64,000 nt of DNA from Gyromitra esculenta (Eukaryota > Ascomycota > Pezizomycetes > Pezizales > Discinaceae). The notes beneath the pieces were generated by a model. That model did not search any database. It saw nothing but the letters and a program-made list of their open reading frames with translations, and had not been told where the DNA came from. Position 1 is the first letter of the stretch, and each line of letters begins with the position of its first letter. A program made the position numbers and the translations under genes. Positions 1 to 11,640 of the stretch are shown piece after piece. Where the stretch lies: the NCBI GenBank assembly GCA_038503075.1, contig JBCAML010000009.1, forward strand, positions 1,178,001 through 1,242,000, read 5' to 3'.

Positions 1-207
1 TCTATTTCAGGTTTTGGGAGAGACCATTTTTTGCCTGTGAGAGAAAAGGGAACAAGTCATAATGGAAGTGTAACTGGTTTGCGAGTATAAAACTGGTCGT
101 TCTTCATCCGCACTCTCGCTTTTTATCGCGATGGTAATAACTCCCCAAGTTGGTTTTTTTTTTCTTTCTATATTCCTTCTGGAGGGGGGAAAAAACACAC
201 AATCAAA
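1..207. other. window edge, no supported gene
   Basis: Sequence before the ankyrin gene, probably its promoter and 5' leader, with T-rich tracts around 155-175. A reverse-strand open frame overlaps this stretch and the start of the ankyrin gene, but it has no recognisable motif and looks like a shadow. Confidence 0.4.
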
Positions 208-813
208 ATGATTATCCACCAAAAACCTCATGACCCCCACGCTCACGGGACATCGTCGCTCCTCAGATTCCCAATCGTACCTGCCGTTCATCGGAAACAC
301 GCACATCCAGCGATTGATGTCTTCGGTGCTGCAAGATACGGCAATGCATATCTTATCGGGGTGCATCTTGAAAACGGGGTCGACGTCGATGCGCGTGATT
401 CCCTTAACGGGTGTACACCACTTCACTACGCCGCGAGTGCTGGCCACTTTGGGGCGGCAAAGATACTTCTGGACAGCGGAGCCGACATTGACGTTCGCTC
501 AAGAAACGGACTGACCGCGATCCATTTCGCCGCAATGTGTTCGCTTGAGGACGGTGGAAACCCCGTGCAGGTGGTGAGATTGCTGTTAGAGAGGGGGGCA
601 GGGTTGGATATTTTGGATGGCCAGGGAAGTACTGCGCTGCATCATGCAGTCTTCAATGGCCAGTATTTTCCGGTGATCGAGATACTGTTGGATTATGGGG
701 TAGATGTCGATGTTGTATCGGTTGTGGATGGTGTAGCATCTACAGCATATGAGTTGGCGTTGGACGTTGGGGACGGAGACGTGATTGATCTCCTAGAGCA
801 AGTCCTTTTTTAG
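208..813 (+). CDS. ankyrin-repeat protein, 201 aa
   Basis: Intronless ORF with ATG at 208 and TAG at 811-813. Ankyrin repeats fill most of the protein. A degenerate repeat at about residues 36-65 is followed by a clear one at 67-97, with the classic G-TPLHYAA-GH core and LLDSGADIDV helix end. Further repeats lie at about 100-135 (GLTAIHFAA, LLLERGAGLD), 139-170 (GSTALHHAV, LLDYGVDVDV) and a final partial one. The first 35 residues are His/Pro-rich and not ankyrin-like. There is no signal peptide, membrane segment or catalytic domain, so it is probably a protein-protein adaptor. Small ankyrin-only proteins like this are common in ascomycete accessory regions and often derive from larger NACHT or HET-type genes. 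It could be a fragment of such a gene, but the ORF itself is intact. Partner and role are unknown. Confidence 0.8.
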   Translation: MIIHQKPHDPHAHGTSSLLRFPIVPAVHRKHAHPAIDVFGAARYGNAYLIGVHLENGVDVDARDSLNGCTPLHYAASAGHFGAAKILLDSGADIDVRSRNGLTAIHFAAMCSLEDGGNPVQVVRLLLERGAGLDILDGQGSTALHHAVFNGQYFPVIEILLDYGVDVDVVSVVDGVASTAYELALDVGDGDVIDLLEQVLF

Positions 814-3800
814 CTGAGGAAGATAATGAAGATGAAGATGGGACTACTAAGGGTCATAGACGATAGTAGTTATTCAAACCCATTTATCAATTTTACATAT
901 ATATCATGAATGCTTTCACGGTTAGCCTGACCAATTAAAGATGTCAATATAGCGCACAGGGGTAGGGCAGAGTCCTGTGCAGTGAGCCCATCACCACATA
1001 CCCCGAATGAGCAAAATAGACGAATCCTGCTATTGAATTATGGAGAACAGTATGCAATTAACGGCTTGACTAATAGTGATGATTATACTGTAGTACATAG
1101 ATTAAAACTTGTTCATCGGCTTTCAGCGAAATTTCCTCATTTTTTATAATCCTGCCACACTGAAGAAACATCAGTATCTTATAGTTGGGGCAAGATAGGA
1201 GGGTAAATTTACAAAGCGCGGGTTACATGCGCTTCATGAAACAAAATTAAAACTGAAATGGGGTCAAGGCTCATCCCAATATTACCTTGCAGAAATTGCC
1301 TAACCCTCGGCCTTACGGTTGTTACGGCAGCTAATAGCGGAGCGCAAGAGGGTACGGGAAGTATCATTGGACTACGGAATCTAGTCCATTGGGTACTAAT
1401 AGTGTGAAGATACTATTTATCTTCATTCTTCATCTGCCTATAAGTAAGATTGATAACTTTCTAATGCCGAATCCTGCGGTTAGGGTCGGTGATATCACAC
1501 CTCTACCATCCCTCCAATGACTTGCCTTCCTTAACCCAAACCAAGAAAGTTGCCGGATAGTGTTAGATGGTTCAGAAAATATAAGATTCCAAACAGCTAA
1601 TCGAATAATGCTGAACACGAGCTTAGGAACTCTCTAGGAACACGTTAGGGATATCGTGATTCAACTTATCCTCGTAGTCTGAGACTTAGAAATCTTTAAG
1701 ATAGCATAAAATGTTGCAATTGCGCAGCTTCCCTCCAATTTTTTTATCAGCATCGCCAGTGCGAAATATTGTTCCGCTATCCGCAAATGCATTCAAGATA
1801 GTGATATGTAGATTTTCCTTTTATATCCCCACTTTCCAACCGTGAAGGTTACAAGTAATAATACTCAGCACCAAAACTCACTCGACGCATAAGCTTAAGC
1901 TTCTTGCTAAATCTATAGACAGTACATCCTCACTCGTAGCAATGTATCTTCGCATAATACCTAGTACGAACCAAACTAAGGATCATGGATATCGTTTTCT
2001 AGCTCTCTTTACTACGATAGGTATTGCTGCTATCATTCTTAGCTGCTAGACAACCCCTATCTCCTAGCTAGCGTCACCATAGCTCTACCGCAAACTCCTC
2101 GATCACCCCATATAAAAGATAGTAATGTACCTTTCATAGTATATTATCTCAAGCATGAAGAGTGGGGATGACCCGAGGCAGCATAAGAAGTGAGTCCTAA
2201 TTGGTTAATCAGGTGCTGGAGCTCAATTATAAGCAATAGGTAGGTATCGTTTCCAACTTAGATATTAAGAGTTATATTTCTTTGACTAATAATAATACAG
2301 CAGAGCCCTACAGTCTCAGACTGACCCCGCCCCTGATGGCTGAGATGATACGGCATATTTTATGGCTCGGGTGCTTCTGGGTTTTATCACCACCTACCCC
2401 GCATGCATTAGCAAAAGCCACTAGCCCTAAATTTAATACAGGGCTCACAATAACAAAAATAGCTTGCGAGGAGGCTAAATTTTGATATCAGGTATAATAT
2501 GTTTTACCCTTGAGGAATATTCTAGATTCTCTTGCGATAACGCAGGTAATCTGAGATTCAGAACGTCGGTAATCGAATCCAATGATTCAAACTTAAAAAT
2601 TTCCCTTGGTCAACTGCGTGCATTAGATAAAACAAAATGCAAAAAATCGATGATAAGCAAACAGTAATAGAGATGGTGATGGAAATTGTGGGTTGCTGTA
2701 TATGGAATGAAATAACTCACAGGCTCAAGCTGATAACCCAGGATGCACAAAAAAATTTGAAATGCGAAATGCGCATGCAGTCAACTATCGTGACAATATT
2801 ATAATTGAATGCACAAAAAAATCTGAAATGCGAAATGCGCATGCAGTCAACTATCGTGACAATATTATAATTGAATGGTGTTATGGCTACAGTTGTTTTG
2901 CTGCAGTGTTGACAACCCTCACTATGACGTTATCTACAAAGCCTACCACCCAAGCTCACGCCACCCATATCTCCAAAATCTAGAAATAGGAATCAGAGCC
3001 TAAATTCACTTTAAAGACATTCTTTGGCCAATAACATCATATACAAATGTAGTATGCATTGTATTTTCCAGCTTTCACGGTATATTCATGTCCCGTGTCA
3101 ATACTACCGAGAGTTGGAAATATTTCCCAATACACGTGCACTCCTTCCTTTTGAGAGCTGCCAGCATTGTTTTTTTTCTCTTTCTTCCATACAATGGAGA
3201 TCAAGAGATAACAAGCCAGCAATCGAGTACCACCGAATGATCGTATATGAGAGGCTATCCCCATCCCCATTTGAATTGATCGATTAGGTATTAAAGGAAG
3301 ATTTGGAAAACCTGCTATACATTCTCCTAGAAAAATCATTTAAATATTTAGCGACAGGTAGCTTATTTAGGTTACTGCAGATACACAGACACAACTACGA
3401 TCATCCAACGCAGAGAACTGAACTGTTCTAGGCCCTCCCTGCATCAGCTCCCAACCGCAGATCTATGTACTCTACACCCCTGACTCCCAATCCCCACAAA
3501 TTACAACCCAGCCCAGAAGCTTCGGCACCTGCGCAAAATTATGCCTGCTGCCAAGACCGTGATAGGCTATTACAATAATCATAGCTCATCACTCGGTCTA
3601 CTCGCCTAAAAACTAAGTGTATGTAGATGTAATGTACTTGCAACACAACCAAAACCTGTTTCGACGCAACCAAGCTCAGTCAACTAACAATTACCATTAT
3701 TATCCCTCATTAAAATAAGTCATATAGATCCAATCATTAGAAGCTTCCCAATTTCCTTATCTATGCCGATAGTTAATCTTTCTCTGGGAGGAGGATCAAC

Positions 3801-4851
3801 CGTGGGCGACTGTATCTGCTATGGTTGCATCACGCATACATAGACCATCTACAGACTTAACTTTTAGGCGAGTATAGTAGGTTGGACTGCTGACACCTAC
3901 AGGTGGGTGCCCGCAAGAAGAGATATGCAAGAAAAAGAGCCAGATACTTGAATAAGACAGATCCTACATCAGCCCATATTTCGAAAACTGCTGCTGCGGA
4001 CCGTAGTAACTTAGATCATGAGTAAAAACTACATGCAGAGTAAGCCACAGATGCAGGCTCAAGTTCTGCTCGATTAGCGCTCGACCTAGGAAACTTACAT
4101 CCGTTCTTCACAGCTGAAGCCAATATAACATCTATATCTCGATACCATCTCGAGCCCACGAGCAGCTCTGAACCAAAACTACCACAAAAGGATTTTCTTC
4201 TTGGTGGTGTAGTACGTAAATTACTATCGCATACCACATACTATAGAAATCCCTTACATGGAGGCATAACTGCAAGACTGAATGAATACTTTAATAAAAG
4301 CAGGTAAATATAAATATTGAAGAACTTTAAAAACAAAAAACTAGAAATGGTATTCAAAATAGAAACAACAAAAACCAGCCCCTTAAAAACAAACCGAAAT
4401 ATTTACAGATTATCACACCTTTCCTCCATGCCTTTAACGCGCTGATAGGTATATTTACAAATAATGAAACAGTAAAGAGGTCAAAAAATAACAGGCAAAA
4501 CCCCACACAGTTCCCAAATTCGCAAAACACAAAATACTAGTAAAAAAAGCACAAAATGCTTAAAAAAACTTATCCTAGACTCCATCCTGTGTATGTATCC
4601 GCCCACAGGTGCCCATCAAACTTGAATTCCATACAAACACGGGCTCAACCACAAACATGCTCTGATCCGTAATCCATACGTCGCAGCTATAGAAATGGAG
4701 AAAACATTACCCGGGAAAAGAAGAATTCATGTACTTTATTTTACTGAAGAGTTAAAGATTTCTAGTAAGCTAAGTGCCAGAATGTGCAAGATCGGCATAC
4801 CGAGAAATTTCGGGATTCCATCGGGAGAGATTCCATACTTTTAAGGGAAAA
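814..4851. other. 4-kb gene-poor spacer
   Basis: No ORF here resembles a known family. All open frames are under about 100 codons and most lack an ATG. The stretch is fairly A+T-rich and holds a 66-bp tandem duplication at 2745-2876. The part next to 4851 should carry the 3' UTR of the histidine kinase. It may contain decayed repeats, but I recognise no transposase or reverse transcriptase motif. Confidence 0.4.
2745..2876. repeat. 66-bp tandem duplication, two copies
   Basis: The 66-bp unit at 2745-2810 is repeated directly at 2811-2876 with a single T-to-C difference (near 2757 versus 2823). Each unit holds a short internal repeat of AATGCG and a run of A. Because 66 is a multiple of three, the surrounding small open frame is duplicated in frame, but that frame resembles no known protein. 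Confidence 0.9.
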
Positions 4852-7488
4852 CTACCTAGCCATCATAGAACCATTTAAGGGAGCTCTTTGTCCCATCCCA
4901 TCCTCAAATCTCTGGATAGCTGTCACGATATCGACTTTTCGGACTGGTTTGATAAGATAGTCGTCCATCCCGCTCTCCAGTGCATTCAACACGTGGTTTT
5001 CCCGGACGTTACCGGAAAGGCCAATGATAGGAATCCGTGAGCAAGGCGAGTAGGGGATAGATGCGATCTTTTCCCGGCGGCGTATCTCAACGGTAGCTGG
5101 AATTCCTCCCATAACGGGCATCTGAATATCCATAAGGATCAAGTCGATAGGTGCTTCACTTGTATTCATGGTTTCGAGGAGTTCGAGGGCTTCTTGACCG
5201 TTAGAGGCTACCGTACAAATGAAACTTTCAGAAGCTAGGAGACGGGTAATAAGACGTTGATTGATGTGATTATCCTCAACGATGAGTATATGGTGGATTG
5301 GCCGAGGGGTGGGGGGAGGTACGGCGGGCCCAGTCTGGGCTGAGGCTGACATTGATATCGAGTCTTTATAGCTTTTCGGGCTCGGCTTAGACAATTGAAA
5401 CGAACTCCCGTTACGATCCTCTTCACACCTAAACGTGAACGTGAATTTAGATCCTTGCCCTTTCAAACTCTCAACAAAGATAACACCGCCCATTAGTTCC
5501 ACCAAACCTTTGCTGATATGCAATCCAAGACCAGTACCCCCGTATTCTGAATAATTGGTTGAAGAGGGCTGTGAAAATCGATCGAAGAGTACCGCCTTTT
5601 CGTCTTTTGTCAGGCCAACCCCAGTATCCTGAACTGTAATTCTAAAAAGAGTACTTTCGGGTCCTCGCTCAGCGGCCTCAAACTGCAGGGTAATGCTTCC
5701 CTGATCGGTGAATTTTAGGGCATTGGCGATAAGATTGATAATGATCTGAGATAGCCTGTGTGGATCTGCCGTGATGATTGTGTCGGATATGGGGAGGCAA
5801 GCACGAAGTTCGATACCTTTTCGCTGAGCTTGAACTTCGAACATCTTCATGACGGAGGAGATAGTGATTTTAGGGTCAAAGTTAACCTTCTTCAACACTA
5901 CTTTCCCAAGTTCCAGTTTCGATAGATTAAGAACATCATCGGTCACGGTCTGTTGATGTACAGCGCAGGTAGAAATGGCGTCAAGGGATTCCTCGTCGAG
6001 AAGGAGCTGCTCTCGCAGAAGTTCTAAATCCTCACCCGTAACATACACTTTCTCCAAAACCGAACGCCGCGTCTCGAGACCCATCTTAAGTAGCTCCACA
6101 TTTCCAAAAATCCCACCGAGGGGGTTTCGAAGTTCATGACAGAGAGAATCAACGAATTGCTCACGGTGTTGACGATGCTTCTCGGCTTCGGCAGCACGCA
6201 TTCGCTGATGCTCTTCCGCAGCCCGCACAGCATTCAGGCGCTCGTTTTCCAGCATTTTGAACTCACTAATATCAACGACAGTCTGAACGTATCCGCAGTT
6301 ATTCGCAACAGCTTCACCTGCAACCCAGCGAATCGTGTTGTCCTGGTGCAAAAAGCGGTACTCGCACCGAGCAAATTCCTCGTCACCTCTCTTGACAGCT
6401 CGGAGAGTTGTAGCGACACGCTCACGATCAGCTGGATGAATGGCATTGATCCAACCGCCGTCGCGGATGTTGGCTTCGGAGAGACCAGAGATTTCACAGA
6501 AACGCTGATTGATGAAATATTCCTTATTACCTTCGCGAGCGGTGGTGCCACACACACCGACTGGGAGCATCGATAGAAGGGTGAGGTAACCGTCTCGCTC
6601 TCGGCTTGTTCCAACGGCCTCGCCGGTGCGAGCTGACAGAAGACTCAAGGCACCTTGCAAAGTGGTTTCAGTCGCCCTATGGTGGATTACCTCACTCTCG
6701 AGAGCTTTAGCCCTCTGCTGAAGCGAAGCGATCATGAGGTTTTGTTGTTCCTGCGTCTCTAGTTTGGTGAAGCTCTCGGAAGGCTTGATCTGGGTGTGTT
6801 GACGGCATATCCGATCGAATATTTTGTCGAGCCCCTCATCTTTGAAGTTGTTCATATCATAGCCGCAAAGGAGAGTTATCTCTCTCCCAGTAACAAACCG
6901 TGTCCATACTTGCTCAAGCTCTAGCGCAGCTCTGTGGTGACCGCGTTGGCAGAGCACGTTGACGAGTTCCCCATAAACAAATACTCTTCGGTAGTGTTTC
7001 TGCACCCTGGCGAACAACTCGACCAAAAACTGCTCAACCTTTTCCCCCTCGAATCTTCCATCAGGAAGAGACCTATCGGCGAGCATTTCGGCATCTACGA
7101 AAACAAGCTGGTGTTGGTGTATCATGCGTTCGACACTGACGTTTTGCTCTCGGAAACATTGTTCGAGAGCGTCAATGCGACGTTTCTCGGCAATTATCAC
7201 AATTGCATCTTCATTCTTAATTGCAGGAAGAATGAAGCTGGAAACAATCTTATGGAGGTGTTCTTCGGACTCGTATAGTTGGACTAGGTGATCACACTTG
7301 CCCCCAGGAGAGGCGAAATCTTGGTAGGAAGGAGTATTGCGTTCTGCTGTATTATCACAGGTAATGGCCATCGTGGTCTGCCGTGCTGGAAAGAGGGGTG
7401 CTGGAGGGGGTGCGGGAGGAGAGGCAGAGTGCTCGCCCCAAGACAACGAATCAACCGTGAACCTAAGCGGCATGTCAAGCAAAAACAT
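4852..7488 (-). CDS. hybrid histidine kinase: MEDS-like, PAS, HisKA, HATPase, REC
   Basis: Intronless 878-aa ORF; ATG at 7488, with another in-frame ATG five codons on. Residues about 64-230 look like a MEDS/DcmR-type sensory domain (HLVQLYES..., later LLCGYDM). A coiled segment (about 240-275) leads to a PAS domain with PAC end (about 322-412, ending VQTVVDISEF). The HisKA H-box carries the phospho-acceptor His451 in SLCHELRNPLGG. HATPase boxes follow: N (NLIANALKF, about 586-593), G1 (DTGVGL, 621-626) and G2 (GGTGLGLHISKG, 650-661). The C-terminal receiver begins ILIVEDNHINQ (735-745), has its phospho-acceptor Asp787 in LMDIQMP, and has Lys847 in LIKPV. No membrane segments are visible, so it is probably a cytosolic multistep phosphorelay sensor that feeds a His-phosphotransfer protein. 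All catalytic residues are present. The stimulus cannot be read from sequence. Family identity is very secure; the MEDS call less so. Confidence 0.93.
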   Translation of the reverse strand: MFLLDMPLRFTVDSLSWGEHSASPPAPPPAPLFPARQTTMAITCDNTAERNTPSYQDFASPGGKCDHLVQLYESEEHLHKIVSSFILPAIKNEDAIVIIAEKRRIDALEQCFREQNVSVERMIHQHQLVFVDAEMLADRSLPDGRFEGEKVEQFLVELFARVQKHYRRVFVYGELVNVLCQRGHHRAALELEQVWTRFVTGREITLLCGYDMNNFKDEGLDKIFDRICRQHTQIKPSESFTKLETQEQQNLMIASLQQRAKALESEVIHHRATETTLQGALSLLSARTGEAVGTSRERDGYLTLLSMLPVGVCGTTAREGNKEYFINQRFCEISGLSEANIRDGGWINAIHPADRERVATTLRAVKRGDEEFARCEYRFLHQDNTIRWVAGEAVANNCGYVQTVVDISEFKMLENERLNAVRAAEEHQRMRAAEAEKHRQHREQFVDSLCHELRNPLGGIFGNVELLKMGLETRRSVLEKVYVTGEDLELLREQLLLDEESLDAISTCAVHQQTVTDDVLNLSKLELGKVVLKKVNFDPKITISSVMKMFEVQAQRKGIELRACLPISDTIITADPHRLSQIIINLIANALKFTDQGSITLQFEAAERGPESTLFRITVQDTGVGLTKDEKAVLFDRFSQPSSTNYSEYGGTGLGLHISKGLVELMGGVIFVESLKGQGSKFTFTFRCEEDRNGSSFQLSKPSPKSYKDSISMSASAQTGPAVPPPTPRPIHHILIVEDNHINQRLITRLLASESFICTVASNGQEALELLETMNTSEAPIDLILMDIQMPVMGGIPATVEIRRREKIASIPYSPCSRIPIIGLSGNVRENHVLNALESGMDDYLIKPVRKVDIVTAIQRFEDGMGQRAPLNGSMMAR

Positions 7489-9942
7489 TTAGCTGGAATG
7501 TAAGTATGGCAAGCCCATATCTATCAGCGGGGAATATGCTGGAGTTGAGTGTGTGTCTCAAGGTTGCCTGGGCTTTCTCTCGGTCCAGGGAGGGGAGGGA
7601 ACTAAGGAAGGGACTGACAGCGAGGACGTCGTTGCACCGAGACTCGGTTTACGGCACAACCAACACGCTCTGCAGAGAAAAGCGAATCCCGGGATGTTGG
7701 CACTCACGTATGTAGTTTCCCCGAAAACGGTGACGGTATCTTGTGGGGATTCAATGGAAAATTACGGGAGGAGCAGCAGTTATCCTCTCCGCCTCCCGTG
7801 AATTCTGTATGCTTCCTAAATCCTTAGGTAGAGTTCCACGCACCCGAAATAACCAGCATCAGCGGATGTTGAGTTGACGTTATGGCCAGCAGGTCACTGT
7901 GGGGGGGCGCCGTTTGCCTTCGTGGGCCACCGCTTGACGTTGTATTTTTTTTTGTGCCGCTCACGAAGAAAGAGTTGTTGAACAAGGGTTTCGCCAACCT
8001 AGGGTCGAATACGGGGCCCACAGTCTCCACTATCTATGAGTCCCAGACGTCATAAAGTCTATTGTTCGGAAGCTTAAATACCGTGAATAGAAGCCAGACG
8101 CGCGATCGAAGATCAATATCGAGCCTTCGTGAAGCTCCTGAATTGTGGGGCATGCGTCTCCTTTTGTTCTTCGTTTTCAGCCATTAATTCTTGGGCTGAA
8201 AAAGGCGTGCCCGTACACGAAATGATAGGTTACATAATCTAGAATGCTATTCTCAATCTGGAAGGAGCCCAGGAGACAATACTGAAACCTACAGAGCTCA
8301 TGGCAGATCATGGTACATGCTATATCGCTGTTGAGCGTTGGTTTCTGTTGTTGCTGCGTCGATAGGAAACGTATCACGATCTGGCAATCAACAAAGAGGT
8401 GATGTTGCAGCCCCGGAAATAATCCCAATTCTAGTGCAGAAATAGACCCCTAGGCTATCGAAATCAGAATTACAGATCTACCCACACTAACGCAGGAGAT
8501 ATGCCGGTTCAAACGATGGATATCAGATGGTGGCGTGTTTTAAATTTTCTGGAAACCCGCGTTATCTGCTCTACAAAGACCCCAGGTCAGGCAGGCACGT
8601 AAGTACCCTCACCTCGCCTCGCCTGAATCATTGGTATCTCTGCATGAGATTGAGAGATTAAAATCTCCATGGAGGAACACCCACCGTACCCACCGCCTAT
8701 TTTCCTTAGTAGTGGTGATATATCACAAAAATCCCTGCTACCCTGGTTACCCAATCATCCATAAACGGGGATTTGGACCTCCCGGGTGAACAATTATGCG
8801 AACCACTATATCGGAAAGGCCCAATACATGCCTGATGTGTTGGCGATTGATCTCCCAAAGCATCTTTCGGCCACTCTGGGCAAGGATTCCTGTAATAAAA
8901 GCATGCCTACTGGCCATTCCAGCTTTCGAGGGCATGCCTCTGGGCTCGTTGGGACGTTTCGGTCGATGACAGGCATGGGGCTCTCGGTATTGCGGTATCG
9001 GTTCCAACCTTATCGATAACCCAAACTCCTCGACTTTCCCCTTGCAGCTACCCACTCAATCCGAACCCCTTCCGTCTAACCAAAAACACCTCGCATGTCG
9101 ATGATCACCACCCCCAAAACAGCCTAATTCTCCGTCCCAGCTGCTCGGGCTTTTTGTCGGGGAGAATCGGAGATGGTTCGGTCCAGTGTCTACGAGACAC
9201 AAACTAATCAGATATATCCCCGGCTACCAAATTCGGGCAAGATATTGGTTCCGAGGACCAAACAAATCCACCGTCTTAGGAGCCGCCACTGACGAAACTC
9301 CGCACGGGTGAAGGGATTTTTGTCAGCTTTGCTCGCCCACCGGCTCCACCCGAACGTGGCGAGACAACGGCAAGCCCGGTTCGCGTGGCAGTCTTCGAAT
9401 TTCTCTCCAGAAACAAAAAACGAAACATGCATTCGATATCATTCCTTGATTCAGTGACCAGGTCAGCAAGTTTGAAAGGTTGTCAACGTTACACTTAATT
9501 AACGTGGCTATAATTATTATTTTGCTCGTTGCATTGTGAGCAGCTGAGTTCATAGGCAGATTCAATTGCTCCCCCCAAGCCTCCTACGTATGTACGATAC
9601 GACTTGTTCTGCGGGGAAAGATGCTCCAAATCGTTCTTTTGCGTGCTCGAACGTGCTCTCTATGAATCGATCAGAAAATCTACTGTCCACTCACTGCATT
9701 TGCATTTCTCCGGATTTGATGAAAATTGGCGAAAAATGAATAAGCCGGAAGGAATTGAGGGTTGTAAGAGGTTTCATGGGTCAGGGTTATCTAGCTATGT
9801 CTCTGGGAAGGGTAACCGTATGGCTGAGATTACCCGCCCTGCGTGTCCCACCCCGAAATTTTAAAGATCCACAGAGATCTGGCTGAGACAGCGGGACCTC
9901 CATTCACGAAAATCCCCCGCTAAAAAGCTAAAACTGCAGCTC
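7489..9942. other. 2.45-kb spacer between histidine kinase and RPAC2
   Basis: This contains the upstream region of the minus-strand kinase and of the plus-strand RPAC2. Open frames are short and overlap on both strands. None gives a recognisable domain. No tRNA or clear repeat was seen. Confidence 0.4.
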
Positions 9943-10548
9943 ATGGCTTCCAATCCAGAGACCCCGACAGCACCAGGAGCAGAAAATACTCCGATGGATG
10001 ATCTGAGCGAGATTGACAACGATGAGCCACTTATCGAAGAGGAAGCATCCTACAACAATCTCCGAATTACAACTGTAGGTCTCCATACACTGTCACCTGC
10101 CTGGACATATCACTAAAACACAAGGGGGCAGCTTCCGGGAGCAGAGGATGGTTCAGCATCGTTTGAGATCAGGGGTGAAGATCATACACTTGGCAACGCA
10201 CTGCGATATATCATAATGAAAAAGTATGTGGTTGCTCCTTACCGCTGTAATTTCAATGGAGTAATGACTAACTCGATCAACTACTACTACAGTCCTGAAG
10301 TTGAATTTTGTGGATACTCGATACCCCATCCCTCTGAAGAAAAGATGAACATCCGGATACAAATATATCGTACGTCCTCTCAACACCCCTTCTACCCGCC
10401 CTTTCTAACTTAACGGAGTGTAGCTGAATATTGGGAAACTACGAAACCCTACGATGTCCTCCTGAAAGGGTTTGACGACCTGATCGATCTCTGTGACCAC
10501 GTCACAGAGGCATTCACAAGTGCAAAAGATGCCCATGGAAAACACTAA
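9943..10548 (+). CDS. RPC19: RNA polymerases I and III subunit RPAC2 (AC19)
   Basis: Four exons join to a protein of about 140 aa; ATG at 9943, TAA at 10546-10548. The N-terminus is acidic (MDDLSEIDNDEPLIEEEA). The conserved alpha-like dimerisation core follows: SFEIRGEDHTLGNALRYIIMK, then PEVEFCGYSIPHPSEEKMNIRIQIY after an intron, and finally KPYDVLLKGFDDLIDLCDHVTEAF. The HTLGNALR and CGYSIPHPSE blocks are signatures of the AC19/RpoA-like small subunit. AC19 pairs with AC40 to nucleate assembly of nuclear Pol I and Pol III. Introns start near 10075 (gtaggt), 10225 (gtatgt) and 10370 (gtacgt); the last exon junction is the least certain. Length matches the yeast subunit. It lies tail-to-tail with the complex I gene, only about 210 bp away. 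Confidence 0.93.
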
Positions 10549-10757
10549 AACAGATAGATGTACAAGATATACACACCATTAGACTGGGTTTCTAAAAATT
10601 ATTTGTTTTATATCCCCTAAAGGGGTTTCGGCGTATGGGATTGGTCTAGGAAAGGTCTTCTCTTCAATTTGTAGGATATTTACTCGCAAAAGAAAACGGA
10701 AGGAAAAAAGAGGACATGGATGTTACTACACATCTAGTTGCGACCCTGTTGGAAATG

Positions 10758-11375
10758 TTAGCATGTAATTATCGTTCGGTTACCCATGAGCCAGTATCGC
10801 CGTACCTGCAAGAAGTTTGTCATAAAATCTGACGAGACCTTCGCTTTCGGGTCTTCCTCTACCCTGAAATATCTATTACAGTCACCCGTGTCAACAGTCT
10901 AACCGTAGAAAAACTCCTCAAGGACCACCTGAGGTCGCCTCACTTCATGAGATGTGGGATTTGCTTCCAGTAATTCATCGTCTCCTGGAGCTCCATGTTG
11001 CTCTTAGTAATCAACATGTCCACCACTGGCAACTGCTGTACATGTCGATTTCTTTCGAATTCCTGCCGGATCTTCGCGCGTACCGCAGGAAGAGGAACAT
11101 TGAGAACATAGGTCTTGACGATCTCGGGTGCCTATTCCACCAACATTCGATCAGCTTCAAATTCCCCCAAATAGTAGTTATAAGAGGAGTTTACAGCTCG
11201 TTGCCAGTCCCTGTAGGACTTTATCGCCCGTCTAGAAGCATCGCTCCAGTTGATCGCTATCGAACATCATACAAAAATCAGCGCAATTGATCCCAATGGT
11301 CTACTCGAGGCCTCTGAGGAATGGATACCGACATGCGCGAGTGGTCTGAGCGAGGTTTGTGGGGTTGATGACCAT
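10758..11375 (-). CDS. NADH dehydrogenase 14.8-kDa LYR subunit (NDUFA6/B14 type)
   Basis: Four exons on the minus strand. The start is ATG at 11375 (MVINPTNLAQTTRA), the stop TAA at 10758-10760. After the first intron (donor gtcggt) the sequence reads INWSDASRRAIKSYRDWQRA. The SYRDW block is the LYR-family motif, here with Ser in place of Leu. A short intron follows, then APEIVKTYVLNVPLPAVRAKIRQEFERNRHV, ELQETMNYWKQIPHLMK, and a last exon with YFRVEEDPKAK and FLQVRRYW. The order and motifs match the fungal NUO-14.8 subunit, a peripheral-arm accessory subunit of mitochondrial complex I that binds acyl carrier protein. About 120 aa, as expected. It is divergent from the ABHD11-like gene, another mitochondrial protein, with 265 bp between the start codons. 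Confidence 0.9.
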
Positions 11376-11640
11376 GGTATTGTTATTCTCGGTGGTGGGG
11401 GTAGCGAAATGCAGGTGCAATCTTGCCTGGGGGCGCGGGGAGGTTGAAGTTGAATCCCGGGATTGTAGCTGCTTTAGTACAAAATCCCTGTCAGTGCTGA
11501 AATATACGCCTGGAGCACTCTTCAAGACAGACTCCTGCGCTAAGAGCAGCGTGAATGACCTGCTTATCGAGCCGCTTCAAGTCATGTTTTTCTCTATCGA
11601 AAAACCCCGTTATCAAGGTGCCAAAAAAAAAGGCAATATC
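11376..11640. promoter_or_regulatory. shared divergent promoter region, NDUFA6 and ABHD11-like genes
   Basis: The 265 bp between two divergent start codons must hold both promoters and 5' leaders. I see no TATA box at a convincing place. Both flanking products are mitochondrial, so co-regulation is plausible but inferred. Confidence 0.5.

Noticed and set aside
814..4851. Search for transposase or reverse transcriptase remains
   Set aside because: No D-D-E pattern, YxDD or Gag-like Cys motif was seen in any frame, so a transposon call would not be supported.
8786..9019. PAP2-like motif (KSMPTGHSSF) in a plus-strand frame
   Set aside because: The resemblance to a phosphatase P-SGH motif is one short word. 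No other PAP2 motif or membrane segments occur, and the frame lacks neighbours.
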